From NCBI GenBank assembly GCA_932294295.1, contig OW028584.1, forward strand, positions 24,154,638-24,218,637: a stretch of DNA of 64,000 nucleotides, in the 5' to 3' direction. The position numbers and the translations under genes were made by a program. Shown one piece after another: positions 49,802-61,179 of the stretch. How positions within the stretch are numbered: the stretch's first letter is position 1; each line of letters begins with the position of its first letter. This DNA is from Alitta virens (lineage: Eukaryota > Annelida > Polychaeta > Phyllodocida > Nereididae). The notes beneath the pieces were generated by a model. The model was not told the DNA's origin, did no database searches, and worked only from the letters and a program-made list of their open reading frames with translations.

Positions 49802-49953
49802 ATGTGATAAATTACTTGGCACCTGAGCCAAGCTTCTTAAAAGCTTTTAAAATTGCAGAACAGAAGGGCTACTTTCCCTATGAGTTTTTTGGTTACCCAT
49901 CTACGCTTGATTATCCAGAATTACCCCCATATGAAGCTTTTTATTCTCTAAAA
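49801..49953 (+). pseudogene. Polinton-type DNA polymerase B fragment, left copy
   Basis: 51 codons up to TAA at 49,954-49,956. Landmarks are DVINYLAP (codons 1-8), KGYFPYEFF (22-30) and LPPYEAFYSLK (41-51). These are the segments between the second and third exonuclease motifs of protein-primed family-B polymerases of Polintons (DNA_pol_B_2 family), which copy the element from a terminal protein. Upstream exonuclease sequence present in the right copy is replaced here by unrelated sequence. Palm motifs were not found downstream, where the reading is broken by many stops (about 50.0-50.4 kb). A dead fragment. Confidence 0.7.
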
Positions 49954-50966
49954 TAATGTAATGTTCTGGAGTCATAAGAAAATTACGAATGGTTGAAACA
50001 GTTTGGCTTATATTTGTGTCTGATCAACACACATCATACTGTAAGTGTTCTTGCTCATATATTTGGCAAGTTGACCAATGTTAAAGTTTCAACAACAACA
50101 AGCCTTGTCCAACAAAAGAGTAAAGCAGATTTCAGTTTAAAGGTTTATTCCAACAAAAAATATGACTGATATCCAACACATCAAAGCGAACTGCAAAACT
50201 GGCCAGAGTCAAGTGGAAATACCTGGTGCTTGGTGTACATTTTCCTGATTATGGTATTGGAGATAAAAATAAGATGAAAAAACTGTGTTTGGTGATGCGT
50301 TGTCTTGAGATTTACAGCTGCTGAGGTTTTTTAATATCCACTTACATAGACTAACCAGAGATCATTTTGCCACAACCAGAACCAACCTACATTGTATTGG
50401 AAAATGTATCCTAGTCCTGGTCCTCTAGTGGTAAATAGTTGTGTGACTAAGTAGGTCTTGTAGCTATTTTTGTCATAACTTCGTGCCTAATTGACATAGG
50501 GTGGCAAATGATAGATTAAAATATACATATATGAGGATAGAGAAATGAGTGAACTATGCTAGAATGATGACAAATGCTGCAATGCATAATTTCTGAGGTT
50601 CAGTCTTCAATTTTATAATTTTATTTTTATTTTTTTGAATAAAAAATTACAGAAAAAAAGACTTCCTAATGACTAAGCTTGTTTGACAATCCGAAATCAT
50701 AAAGACCAATTCACTCCAACTTTTAATTTCAAATATGAAGTATTTGATTTGAATGACCTTAAAAAGTAACTTGTGTGCAAATGGACACAACTATTTAGGA
50801 AATGAAAAAATTTAGTTGGTTGAAATCTGCTTTTAGCTGTCCATTTCATCATCAGATCAGATTCACTGGCTTAGCTTCAGGGCTGTGAATAGGAAGAAAA
50901 TTGTTTTTCTGTTGTTCTGTTTACTGGAAAATGTCTGGCGCTCTCAGAAACCATTAGAAGTTCATT

Positions 50967-51608
50967 GGGCCATACCAAATTTCGACAAAATTGCCTGATC
51001 TGAGTCAAAAAATAACTTAAAAAACCTGAAGCCTTACACCTCAACTATGTACTGAAAGCAAATAGGAAAGTTGGCATTCTGCACATTTTGAACCTACTGC
51101 CATAGCACTATGATTAATAGGCATTTTTAGCAGAATATCCATTGATGGCAATGCTGCAAATAAAGAACCCCTCGGAGGTGAGTGTTCCCATTGGAATTTT
51201 CAGCTGAAATTTTGTTTTCACATGCTTATGGACCTAAACCTCCTAAGATATGACATAGACATCATATTCTGGGAAAGTTGAGGCCAACTGATGCACCCTA
51301 ATGTACCAAAACGAGCAGGTATCTTAAAAAATATTCACCCTGGAGGTCTAAAGTATATTGTACATACCAAATATGGCCCTTCCGCACTTTGAGTGGTGTT
51401 ATAACCTTCTAGATTAAACGGTTCTCAAGATACAGCCAAATTAGTTCCGAATTACCTGTATGAAAGGTTGAAATCATATACTGGGGCTGAACCAGCGTAA
51501 GGAGTAGTTCAGTTGCTCTGATTTTTCAGTGTTTGTTTTGGTCCCCATCCACAACGTTTGGGAAGCTTTGGCTCAGATGAGACAACTTTGTCGAAATTTG
51601 GTAGGGCC
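50967..51608 (+). repeat. Inverted repeat nested inside the middle arm
   Basis: GGGCCATACCAAATTTCGAC (50,967) and the reverse complement of GTCGAAATTTGGTAGGGCC (51,590-51,608) form a pair of roughly 35 bp at about 80-85% identity, 640 bp apart. The same pair occurs in the right arm. It may be the ends of a MITE inserted before the arm was duplicated. Confidence 0.55.
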
Positions 51609-51938
51609 TAAAGTTCATGCCATGATATTCTTATGAGTATCAAGGTTGGTTGTTTCAAGGAAATCAAAGCCTTTTAATTGTGACCTCTAAAGAGGTGCTT
51701 TGGTTACCCATGGTCACATGAATCAATCATTCAATCCATCTTGATGAACTGGGAACTTCTTACAGCTTCAGTAGTGAATACACGCATCTAGACATATTGC
51801 ACTAATAGAGATAAAGATAGAACTGTGAAACTTTAACTTTTCTTGTCCTGACTGAACAACCACACAAAATAGCACGGAAGAGGAGCATACTTTTGAAATG
51901 AGAAATGGTGTTCAGGAGTTTCCTTCAACCCTTCAGCT

Positions 51939-52125
51939 GGGCGGGGGCCTAGCTCAGAGGTAGCGCTCTGGGCTTCCAACCGCTGGGTCCCGGGTTCGAT
52001 TCCCGGTCGAGCCTAAGTTGGATGGCTGTTTCATCCTTCGTCTCATTGCCATGGTCTCTGCCTGTCCTAATTAGCCCAACTGGTGCAGAAATACAGGATG
52101 TAAAGCCCTAATCACCCACCCACCC
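51939..52125 (+). mobile_element. tRNA-derived SINE with 14-bp target-site duplication
   Basis: A 187-bp element flanked by TCAACCCTTCAGCT at 51,925-51,938 and 52,126-52,139. It has pol III A-box-like TAGCTCAGAGGTAG (from 51,950) and a perfect B box GGTTCGATTCC (51,993-52,003). The anticodon-loop-like CTTCCAA would correspond to a glycine tRNA, but the acceptor and anticodon stems do not pair properly, so this is not a tRNA gene. The 3' body ends in a CACCCACCCACCC tail. I cannot name the family. Its first 43 bases recur antisense at the inner end of the right middle arm. Confidence 0.85.
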
Positions 52126-52139
52126 TCAACCCTTCAGCT

Positions 52140-53346
52140 ACGTTCCAGGATATATCACAGCTTGTAAAGATTTCCAGATTGGACTTAATTCTGATTTTCT
52201 ATGAAAGGTATGCATTCTCCAGAGACAATTCTGCTTTGCACATAAATCCAATTTCTCCAACCACCTATTGGATTATTCATTGGTCAGCAGTTTTTGTGTT
52301 TTGCATGTATTTTTTCCCTGTTAGGTGTGTAGCACAGATGATGATAGAAGAACACATTCTAAACTAAAACCAACAAAGGCATGTTTTCTGTTTTCTGATG
52401 GAAAATCAAAGAATGCAGATATACTACACATAGGGAGGAATTTGAAAGGATGAAGAGAAATCACCATATCAAAAGGGTAATTGCAAATGTAGAAGTGGTT
52501 AACTAGAAATACAAAAGATGGTTGATCAAATTATCTGACTTATCCGTAGTAGGGGTAAAGATGCCTGCAACTCAGAGGTTAGGCTGCAACTAAGATCTGC
52601 CAAAATGTTCAGGTCACAATGCATCATCAACTTTGCCAAGGTACTCAAATGTAGCATAACCAAAGAAGAATGACAAGTTCTGGGTGCATTAAGACGAGAC
52701 GAGTAAATTATTATACTTCAAACAATATAAGGGTAGGGCAAGTTGTCATGGATAAACAGTCTTCAGGTGGTATTAAATACAGCCTTTGTTACCATTCAGC
52801 TGTTAGAATTTTGAAGAGTCTAAAAATTTGGAGACCTGATTCCACTGGGAAACAATGGAAAGGGGTGCTAAATATGTATTCATATTGACGGAAATGCATA
52901 TCTTTCCTTTGCATGCAGTATAAACTTGACATTTTTTTCCCTTCATTGTTTTTTGATATCTTAAAACCAATTTATCAGCAAAAAGAGAGACAGCTATGAG
53001 CTCCCAAGGGAGTCCAATGTTGTAATTTGCAACAGAATGCTTTCAGAAGATTTTACTGTCCTCCTTGTTACTGGGGTAAGTATGTTGATGACACCTGGGA
53101 AGTCAGCCAACAATCACTTGAACATGAATTCACTGCCACCTAAACAATCAACATCCAACCAGTTAAAAAGTTAGATTAGGACAGGGTGAAACCACAGGCC
53201 CAACATGTGTGAGGTCATTAACCAACATATAATTAAAGTGGTCATCTGGCCCTGTTGCAATCTAGGAGAAACAGCATTGCACAGATTCATGGGGTTGTGG
53301 GTTAAACATGTGCCAAATAAGGGTAAACTGAGGCTCCTAACGTCGA
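52140..53346. other. Left-only segment between middle and inner arms, unidentified
   Basis: About 1.2 kb with no counterpart on the right. Short plus frames (52,179-52,367; 52,670-52,888) contain no recognisable Polinton gene. It may be decayed element sequence. Confidence 0.4.
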
Positions 53347-53950
53347 TTTTTGGTAGCTGGGTAGTTAGCTATCCAGTAGGCACCAATATTTGGTACAATT
53401 ATTTAGCCAATAGATTAGGCTATCTAGTGAATACACCACCAAATTTCTGTTACCATTCTAAATACCCAGCTCCCAGATTTTTATGTATCATTTTTCACAC
53501 AAAAATTTAACTTTATTCAACAAATTTTTGGTAGCTGGGTAGTTAGCTGTCCTGTAAGCACCAATATTTGGTACCATTAAATAGCCAATAGATTAGGCTA
53601 TCTAGTGAATACACCACCAAATTTCTGTTACCATTCTAAATACCCAGCTCCCAGATTTTTATGTATCATTTTTCACAATTTCTTCTACCATTCTAAATAC
53701 CCAGTTCCCAGACTTTTATGTGTCATTTTCAACCAAAAAAGTTAACTCTGCTCAACACATTTCTGCTACCTGGGTAGTTAGCTGTCCTGCAAGCACCTAT
53801 ATTTGGTACCTGGAAACCTTTCAGACTCTAACTATTTGATTCAACACCAATCCCTAGAAAGTATTATGAGGCAGACATAATGATGAGATAAGACTTGGGA
53901 GTCTAAGGGTGAGGTCTTTTACTTGCCTCAGCAATGACACTGAGCACTGC
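53347..53950 (+). repeat. Inner inverted arm, left, with ~178-bp tandem sub-repeats
   Basis: Units starting TTTTTGGTAGCTGGGTAGTT at 53,347 and 53,525 (period 178 bp) are followed by a partial unit and a unique end. Shared unit landmarks are CCAATAGATTAGGCTATC and AAATACCCAGCTCCCAG. The last ~80 bp are R1 copy 9, and identity with the right arm stops at GAGCACTGC (53,942-53,950). This looks like a Polinton-type terminal repeat with internal tandem repeats. Confidence 0.85.
53868..53950 (-). repeat. R1 dispersed repeat, copy 9 (end of inner arm)
   Basis: GAGGCAGACATAATGATGAG, ATAAGACTTGGGAGTC, then TTGCCTCAGCAATGACACTG and AGCACTGC. Same order of blocks as copies 3 and 4. It shows that R1 is the terminus of a mobile element. 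Confidence 0.7.
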
Positions 53951-53959
53951 GCACTTCCC

Positions 53960-53960
53960 A

Positions 53961-53989
<29 letters not shown>
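53960..53989 (+). repeat. (ATCT)n microsatellite
   Basis: Seven units, 10 bp after the inner arm ends. Confidence 0.95.
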
Positions 53990-53991
<2 letters not shown>

Positions 53992-56299
53992 ATTTCTTAT
54001 TTAAATCACAAAACTAAAGACAAAATCATATTTTACAAATTATTTAAAAATGTTTACCCAAAGTTACAATCTATTATGTTACTTACACTAGAAAAATAAG
54101 AGATTTGTTGACTTATTTAAGATATTTGACTAATAAAACCAAAAAAATAAAAATAATAAAATAAGACTAAGATCTGAAATCTCCCTTTAACTAACCATAA
54201 ACATATATATAAACATATATATATATATATATATATATATTAGTACTTATTACCCAAAGTGAAACTTCAACACAAAACTAGAAAATAGTCAAAGTTAACA
54301 AAATTATCTTAGAACTCCTTTTTAAATTGTCATAGGTAACCTACTTTTACTGATAATTATTTCACACTAACCCTAATTATGTAACTTCCATCTATCTACA
54401 GTCATCTTGTAATGTTAACCATCATGTTCTTCTAGGTTAATCCCTAATTATTGGTCTGAAAATGTTCAAGTCTGTTCATACAGTGACAGGTATCCCTATT
54501 GCATGCGGATGTTTTTCAGGAACAACATGATCAAAGTAATGAATTACCAGACATTTTTTGTTAATGCATCAAAATTGTTTAATGCATTTCAATATAAGAG
54601 ACTTCAGTTTCATGGAAGATAGTCACAATTTAAGTTTGTTACAAACATCTTGTCACATTATTTGCTTTAGCAGAAAGCATATGATCATGTGACTTGAACA
54701 AAACAAGAATAAAGTATAGTTTAGCTTTTTATTTTCCTATGTTGACTTATACCATGTCTCCATTCTTATACTAATTGGTAAAATACTGATAGCACCACTG
54801 TAAAATCACTCCAAGACATTGACAAAACACAAACTACTAGATAAATTCATATTACTTCTAGAAAATACATGTTTAATTATATAATTAGGACGTGATTAAT
54901 GGATATTTAAAAGCTTATAGTCATAAAACTGCTGCAAGAAATCACACTTATGCAATGGATTATCCTTAATAGGAGTCAGTTTCTTTTTAATACTTTGCTA
55001 GTTTTGAACTTCTTGATGTAGCAAAATCACAAGGACTACATAGGTAAAGTCCATAAAATCATTAACAGTGTATCAGCATCTTTGATTTCTTCAAATGTCA
55101 AAACAGAGTTTCTTCAAGTTTATTACTATACGTCCTGGATTATAGCCGCATGGGTCACAGGATACTATCCACATATATCTACATCTTTTTGTGCCTATTG
55201 AATCCACAGTTGCTTCAATTTGCGGTAAAAATACAACGTAAACAATCGTCGTTTTCCCAGCCTACAAATATCCTAGTGCAATGGTCAACCTATCAAAAGA
55301 AGCGTAATTTTGTATATATCTGTTTTACACTATTCCTATCCGTTCTTAAGATACAGTTGAAAATGTAAACACAAGTCAAATCGTAACTCATTTCTTATAT
55401 TTCTTTGACATATTTGTTATACTTTACCAATCGGTTTGCTATTTTACCATGTTTCTACCCATACTTAGCTGCTGATCATGTTTAACACTTAAATGCATCA
55501 TGTATGTTTTTTTTCATTACTATAACATGCTCAACATCAACACTCTTGACTCATTACATACTCAATTACAGCCGCGAAGTCACAAACTATATATTATTTC
55601 TACCTCCTGTATGCAATATCACACATACTCAATTTCCATGGCATGATGTTATATTTGATTTTAGAAACGAGCAAACATTTTGTTTGAAGCTTATTAGTCC
55701 CTATTCTATTCAACATTGATGCTTAGAATCATTACCATTGATTACTTAGCTAGCAAATTGGTTCCACTAAATGATTTTAACTTTATTTATTTGTACCAAG
55801 TAGTGACTTAGATGTTGGAATGTGTAGCAAAGTGTTACAACTTAAATATAAGTTTGCATGTTATCTGTGATCTAAACCATAGAAATTGTGATTTTGAATA
55901 AAGTATCATTTAAATTCAGCTTTTATTTCAGCAATGTATGATTATCATGGTTCATACTAACTAATGCATCTTTCTATTAATTATTTATTGTTTATCAGAC
56001 CAGAGCTCAGTTTTCTAAGTTAACGGATACCATAATTTCCTACAAAAGTGTGTGGAGACAGCATTTATTGACACTGTTATTACCAATCCATAACTTCATT
56101 AAGTATCCTTAGGAGTGGTACATGAGTCTTTTCTTATCTCATGCATATCCAATACCTCAACTTGACTTGTATGAAAAGACAGAATCTATAATAGAAATGT
56201 ATTGTGTCAACTTAAACTCAAGCACTCTGACAGATAATAATAATAATTGTAGAAATCCTCCATAAACAATCCAAAAACTTTTAATCAAATTGAATATGA
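53990..56299. other. Spacer between the inverted copies, AT-rich
   Basis: Single-copy in the window. (TA)n lies at about 54,215-54,241. Plus frames at 55,150-55,368 and 55,504-55,719 are AT-driven with no domain. Nothing else can be supported. Confidence 0.45.
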
Positions 56300-56545
56300 T
56301 CCAAAACTTGCACCACAAAGTCAAAATGGTTAAATTTAACCAGTTCCATAATATGTTTTGCATACATGTTATTATATTTAACACCAAAAACAAGCAAAAG
56401 GTTGTTTGAAACACAGGCGTTTGCCATCATGACAGACCTCAGCAAGTTAGTATACTATAAGACCAAGGCTACTGACTTTGTCAAGAACAGCTTTTACTCC
56501 CCCTGTGCAACTGCCTTCAAGGATGTGACCAGTTTCAGTCAATAA
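56300..56545 (+). other. Possible coding island in the spacer
   Basis: An 81-codon open frame ending in TAA at 56,543-56,545. From about 56,414, after an AACACAG that could be a splice acceptor, G+C rises and residues look protein-like (AFAIMTDLSKLVYYKTKATD, then FVKNSFYSPCATAFKDVTSF). An in-frame ATG with a purine at -3 is at 56,429. I recognise no family. It may be a host or transposon exon. Confidence 0.3.
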
Positions 56546-57514
56546 CATCATATTACACATTAAAAATAGTTATATTATACACAAAAATAATTTTCCTTCA
56601 TATTCTTAGTGATAACTTCCATTATTAATGGGTATTTACCACTTATATACAAGGAATTCCTTGCCTGTACACTGGGAAATGTTCAATTCTCAGCTCTTAT
56701 GGCATCTAATTTGCATATTTCACCATCTACACACATCATCATGTGACATATGATGGTGCTTCCTGATTGGTCAATATCGCCCAAACACAGTATGCTGTCA
56801 GCTTTAACCCAATTAAGTATGTTTAGCTCATAATGTGAAGTACATCTTTCTGTTATTTATTGTTTGTTACATCATAACTTTGTTTCCTAATGTTACAAAA
56901 AGTATGAGTATCACAATTAAGTGCAACATTTGTAGAGAAAGCATCCTCAATGATACTTTGTTTCACATTCACTGCATAATGCAAACTAGTTTAAGAAATA
57001 TTCTCTGTTATAGATCTATAAAAAGTGTTCTTCATATAAATGAGTTAGCTTTTGTAAATAATCTTGTGTAGTAGAAAAATATACATCTTTAATTGGAGGA
57101 TTCAAAGTGAAACTTTACAACCCAACTTAAAATCAAAAGCTTCTAATAAATTAATTCACATCAACTTAATGATACTTTTCTGAAACTTAGCTAATATGTT
57201 AATGTGATTGTATGACTTAGTAGCTTGTTAATCCAACTTGTTAAACATTTTAAGAGTTTGTTTCATATAAGAACAGTGCTGAACACTTCAAATAACAAAG
57301 CAACAAAGGGGAGCATGTAAACAACTCACATAAATATGGTAAGTTAGGATGTTTTAAACAATAACATATACAAAATGTATGTTACATATTTATTTCATTA
57401 GACATAGCTATTAACTTTAGACAGAAGTGTTACACATTATGATTCCATAATACTTTTTCTACATTGCTATACCATATTCATTAGAAATGTGAAATTAGAG
57501 GTACCTCACACTCA
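56546..57514. other. Right part of spacer, no gene seen
   Basis: AT-rich. A short plus frame at 56,835-57,071 has a C-x2-C pair (CNIC) but no continuation. Nothing else stands out before the right inner arm. Confidence 0.45.
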
Positions 57515-57597
57515 GCAGTGCTCAGTGTCATTGCTGAGGCAAGTAAAAGACCTCACCCTTAGACTCCCAAGTCTTATCTCATCATTATGTCTGCCTC
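57515..57597 (+). repeat. R1 dispersed repeat, copy 10 (end of inner arm)
   Basis: Mirror image of copy 9: GCAGTGCTCAGTGTCATTGC at the tip, then GACTCCCAAGTCTTATCTCA and TCATTATGTCTGCCTC. Confidence 0.7.
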
Positions 57598-58150
57598 ATA
57601 ATACTTTCTAGGGATTGGTGTTGAATCAAATAGTTAGAGTCTGAAAGGTTTCCAGGTACCAAATATAGGTGCTTGCAGGACAGCTAACTACCCAGGTAGC
57701 AGAAATGTGTTGAGCAGAGTTAACTTTTTTGGTTGAAAATGACACATAAAAGTCTGGGAACTGGGTATTTAGAATGGTAGAAGAAATTGTGAAAAATGAT
57801 ACATAAAAATTTGGGAGCTGGGTATTTAGAATGGTAACAGAAATTTGGTGGTGTATTCACTAGATAGCCTAATCTACTGGCTATTTAATGGTACCAAATA
57901 TTGGTGCTTACAGGACAGCTAACTACCCAGATACCAGAAATTTGTTGAAGAAAGTTAACCTTTTTGGTTGAAAATTACACATACAAGTCTGGGAGCTGGG
58001 TATTTAGAATGGTAGGAGAAATTTGGTAGTGTATTTATTAGGTAGCTTTAATCATTGGCTATTTAATGGTACCAAATATTGGTGCTTACAGGACAGCTAA
58101 CTACCCAGCTACCAAAAATTTGTTGAATAAAGTTAAATTTTTGTGTGAAA
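57515..58150 (-). repeat. Inner inverted arm, right
   Basis: Reverse complement of 53,347-53,950 at near identity, but with about one extra ~180-bp unit. Identity is lost at TTTTTGTGTGAAA (about 58,137-58,150), where element coding sequence begins. Its outer end is R1 copy 10 (57,515-57,597). Copy-number difference between the arms shows the sub-repeats vary independently. Confidence 0.85.
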
Positions 58151-58567
58151 GTACCCGCAGTAGCAACTGCAACTGCTACAACAACAACTGCAGTACCCGC
58201 AGTATCAACTGCAGCTGCTACAACAACTGCAGTACCTGCAGTACCCGCAGTACCTGCAGCAGCAGCAGTGCCTGCAGCAGCAGCTGCAGCAACTCCTAAA
58301 CTAAGTTCTGATAGTATTCTGTCATCAATCCCTCAGAATATCAAATATAAAGCTCGAGCTATACTACAACATATTGAGGATAATGACGAAAATATAACTT
58401 GGAATAAAAAGGGTGAGGTAATAATTAATCAAAATCTTATACCAAACAGTCACATCATTGATTTGATAAAATGCATGCTTTACCGTTATAAAAACGTACA
58501 ACCAGAAGGTTTACATCAGTTTAGAGTAGCACTGGGTTGGAAGCCCAGAGCGCTACCTCTGAGCTAG
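58127..58567 (+). pseudogene. Chimeric fragment of a Polinton-associated protein
   Basis: The frame opens inside the inner arm with no ATG. About 50 residues of Ala/Thr/Val/Pro-rich repeat follow (58,151-58,297, DNA built of GCAGTACC/GCAGCA repeats). Then comes a helical domain of ~75 residues with SSIPQNIKYKARAIL, ITWNKKGEVII and HIIDLIKCMLYRYKNVQPEG. Similar W-x-KGE and IxDLI-x-RYK-x-PxG patterns occur, as I recall, in proteins of Polinton-like and other large transposons in aquatic animals. The exact role is unknown to me. From 58,535 the frame runs antisense into the SINE fragment (GWKPRALPLS, stop at 58,565-58,567). Both ends are therefore artefacts of rearrangement, so this is a broken gene. 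Confidence 0.5.
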
Positions 58568-60716
58568 GCCCCCGCCCAGCTGAAGGGTTGAAGGAAACTC
58601 CTGAACACCATTTCTCATTTCAAAAGTATGCTCCTCTTCCGTGCTATTTTGTGTGGTTGTTCAGTCAGGACAAGAAAAGTTAAAGTTTCACAGTTCTATC
58701 TTTATCTCTATTAGTGCAATATGTCTAGATGCGTGTATTCACTACTGAAGCTGTAAGAAGTTCCCAGTTCATCAAGATGGATTGAATGATTGATTCATGT
58801 GACCATGGGTAACCAAAGCACCTCTTTAGAGGTCACAATTAAAAGGCTTTGATTTCCTTGAAACAACCAACCTTGATACTCATAAGAATATCATGGCATG
58901 AACTTTAGGCCCTACCAAATTTCGACAAAGTTGTCTCATCTGAGCCAAAGCTTCCCAAACGTTGTGGATGGGGACCAAAACAAACACTGAAAAATCAGAG
59001 CAACTGAACTACTCCTTACGCTGGTTCAGCCCCAGTATATGATTTCAACCTTTCATACAGGTAATTCGGAACTAATTTGGCTGTATCTTGAGAACCGTTT
59101 AATCTAGAAGGTTATAACACCACTCAAAGTGCGGAAGGGCCATATTTGGTATGTACAATATACTTTAGACCTCCAGGGTGAATATTTTTTAAGATACCTG
59201 CTCGTTTTGGTACATTAGGGTGCATCAGTTGGCCTCAACTTTCCCAGAATATGATGTCTATGTCATATCTTAGGAGGTTTAGGTCCATAAGCATGTGAAA
59301 ACAAAATTTCAGCTGAAAATTCCAATGGGAACACTCACCTCCGAGGGGTTCTTTATTTGCAGCATTGCCATCAATGGATATTCTGCTAAAAATGCCTATT
59401 AATCATAGTGCTATGGCAGTAGGTTCAAAATGTGCAGAATGCCAACTTTCCTATTTGCTTTCAGTACATAGTTGAGGTGTAAGGCTTCAGGTTTTTTAAG
59501 TTATTTTTTGACTCAGATCAGGCAACTTTGTCGAAATTTGGTATGGCCCAATGAACTTCTAATGGTTTCTGAGAGCGCCAGACATTTTCCAGTAAACAGA
59601 ACAACAGAAAAACAATTTTCTTCCTATTCACAGCCCTGAAGCTAAGCCAGTGAATCTGATCTGATGATGAAATGGACAGCTAAAAGCAGATTTCAACCAA
59701 CTAAATTTTTTCATTTCCTAAATAGTTGTGTCCATTTGCACACAAGTTACTTTTTAAGGTCATTCAAATCAAATACTTCATATTTGAAATTAAAAGTTGG
59801 AGTGAATTGGTCTTTATGATTTCGGATTGTCAAACAAGCTTAGTCATTAGGAAGTCTTTTTTTCTGTAATTTTTTATTCAAAAAAATAAAAATAAAATTA
59901 TAAAATTGAAGACTGAACCTCAGAAATTATGCATTGCAGCATTTGTCATCATTCTAGCATAGTTCACTCATTTCTCTATCCTCATATATGTATATTTTAA
60001 TCTATCATTTGCCACCCTATGTCAATTAGGCACGAAGTTATGACAAAAATAGCTACAAGACCTACTTAGTCACACAACTATTTACCACTAGAGGACCAGG
60101 ACTAGGATACATTTTCCAATACAATGTAGGTTGGTTCTGGTTGTGGCAAAATGATCTCTGGTTAGTCTATGTAAGTGGATATTAAAAAACCTCAGCAGCT
60201 GTAAATCTCAAGACAACGCATCACCAAACACAGTTTTTTCATCTTATTTTTATCTCCAATACCATAATCAGGAAAATGTACACCAAGCACCAGGTATTTC
60301 CACTTGACTCTGGCCAGTTTTGCAGTTCGCTTTGATGTGTTGGATATCAGTCATATTTTTTGTTGGAATAAACCTTTAAACTGAAATCTGCTTTACTCTT
60401 TTGTTGGACAAGGCTTGTTGTTGTTGAAACTTTAACATTGGTCAACTTGCCAAATATATGAGCAAGAACACTTACAGTATGATGTGTGTTGATCAGACAC
60501 AAATATAAGCCAAACTGTTTCAACCATTCGTAATTTTCTTATGACTCCAGAACATTACATTATTTTAGAGAATAAAAAGCTTCATATGGGGGTAATTCTG
60601 GATAATCAAGCGTAGATGGGTAACCAAAAACTCATAGGGAAAGTAGCCCTTCTGTTCTGCAATTTTAAAAGCTTTTAAGAAGCTTGGCTCAGGTGCCAAG
60701 TAATTTATCACATCTA
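58535..60716 (-). repeat. Middle inverted arm, right (2.18 kb)
   Basis: Reverse complement of the left middle arm. It begins within the SINE, at GGTTGGAAGCCCAGAGC, and ends at CACATCTA inside PolB. Here the PolB sequence continues beyond the arm, so the right copy is the more complete one. Confidence 0.9.
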
Positions 60717-61179
60717 AGAATTTAAAACTTTTCATGTGAGAGGCAGGAGTATGAACTGTTTCTCTTTACTATAAACTGGTGTTCTGCACTGTGCAACTCT
60801 AAACAGCTTGCTATTTCTTTTTTCTTTAAATTTATATCATATTTGGATGAATCAAATCCTAAAACTTAGATCTGAGCGAAGTAATGTTCTAATGTGTAGA
60901 TCATATTCATCAATATCAGTATTCCAGGTGTTCAATTGTATTTCTAATTCTTTTGTTACATAACCAAGTTTCTCTTGGATGAGTGCTTGTGCAGTTGTTT
61001 GAATTCTTGTCATGTATGTAAGCATTTATTTAAAAAGCTTCTCTCGATCTTGTTCGGCTACACAATAGGCTTCTTTAAAGTCTGGCACATTACTACACAT
61101 ACAAACACTTATTTTCTTCTGACATTATTGTGTTTTCTACTGATTATTCTCTATCTTTTTTCAAATAAAATAACTGAAA

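Larger units (their letters stand above)
49799..51981 (+). repeat. Middle inverted arm, left (2.18 kb)
   Basis: Reverse complement of 58,535-60,716. The lengths differ by one base, and every segment I compared is identical or almost so. It contains the PolB fragment, about 1.9 kb of non-coding sequence and, at its inner end, the first 43 bp of the SINE. Near-identity implies a very recent inverted duplication or ongoing gene conversion. Confidence 0.9.

Noticed and set aside
51943..52013. Functional tRNA gene
   Set aside because: A and B boxes are present, but acceptor and anticodon stems do not pair and the element has SINE body, tail and target-site duplication. It is a SINE.
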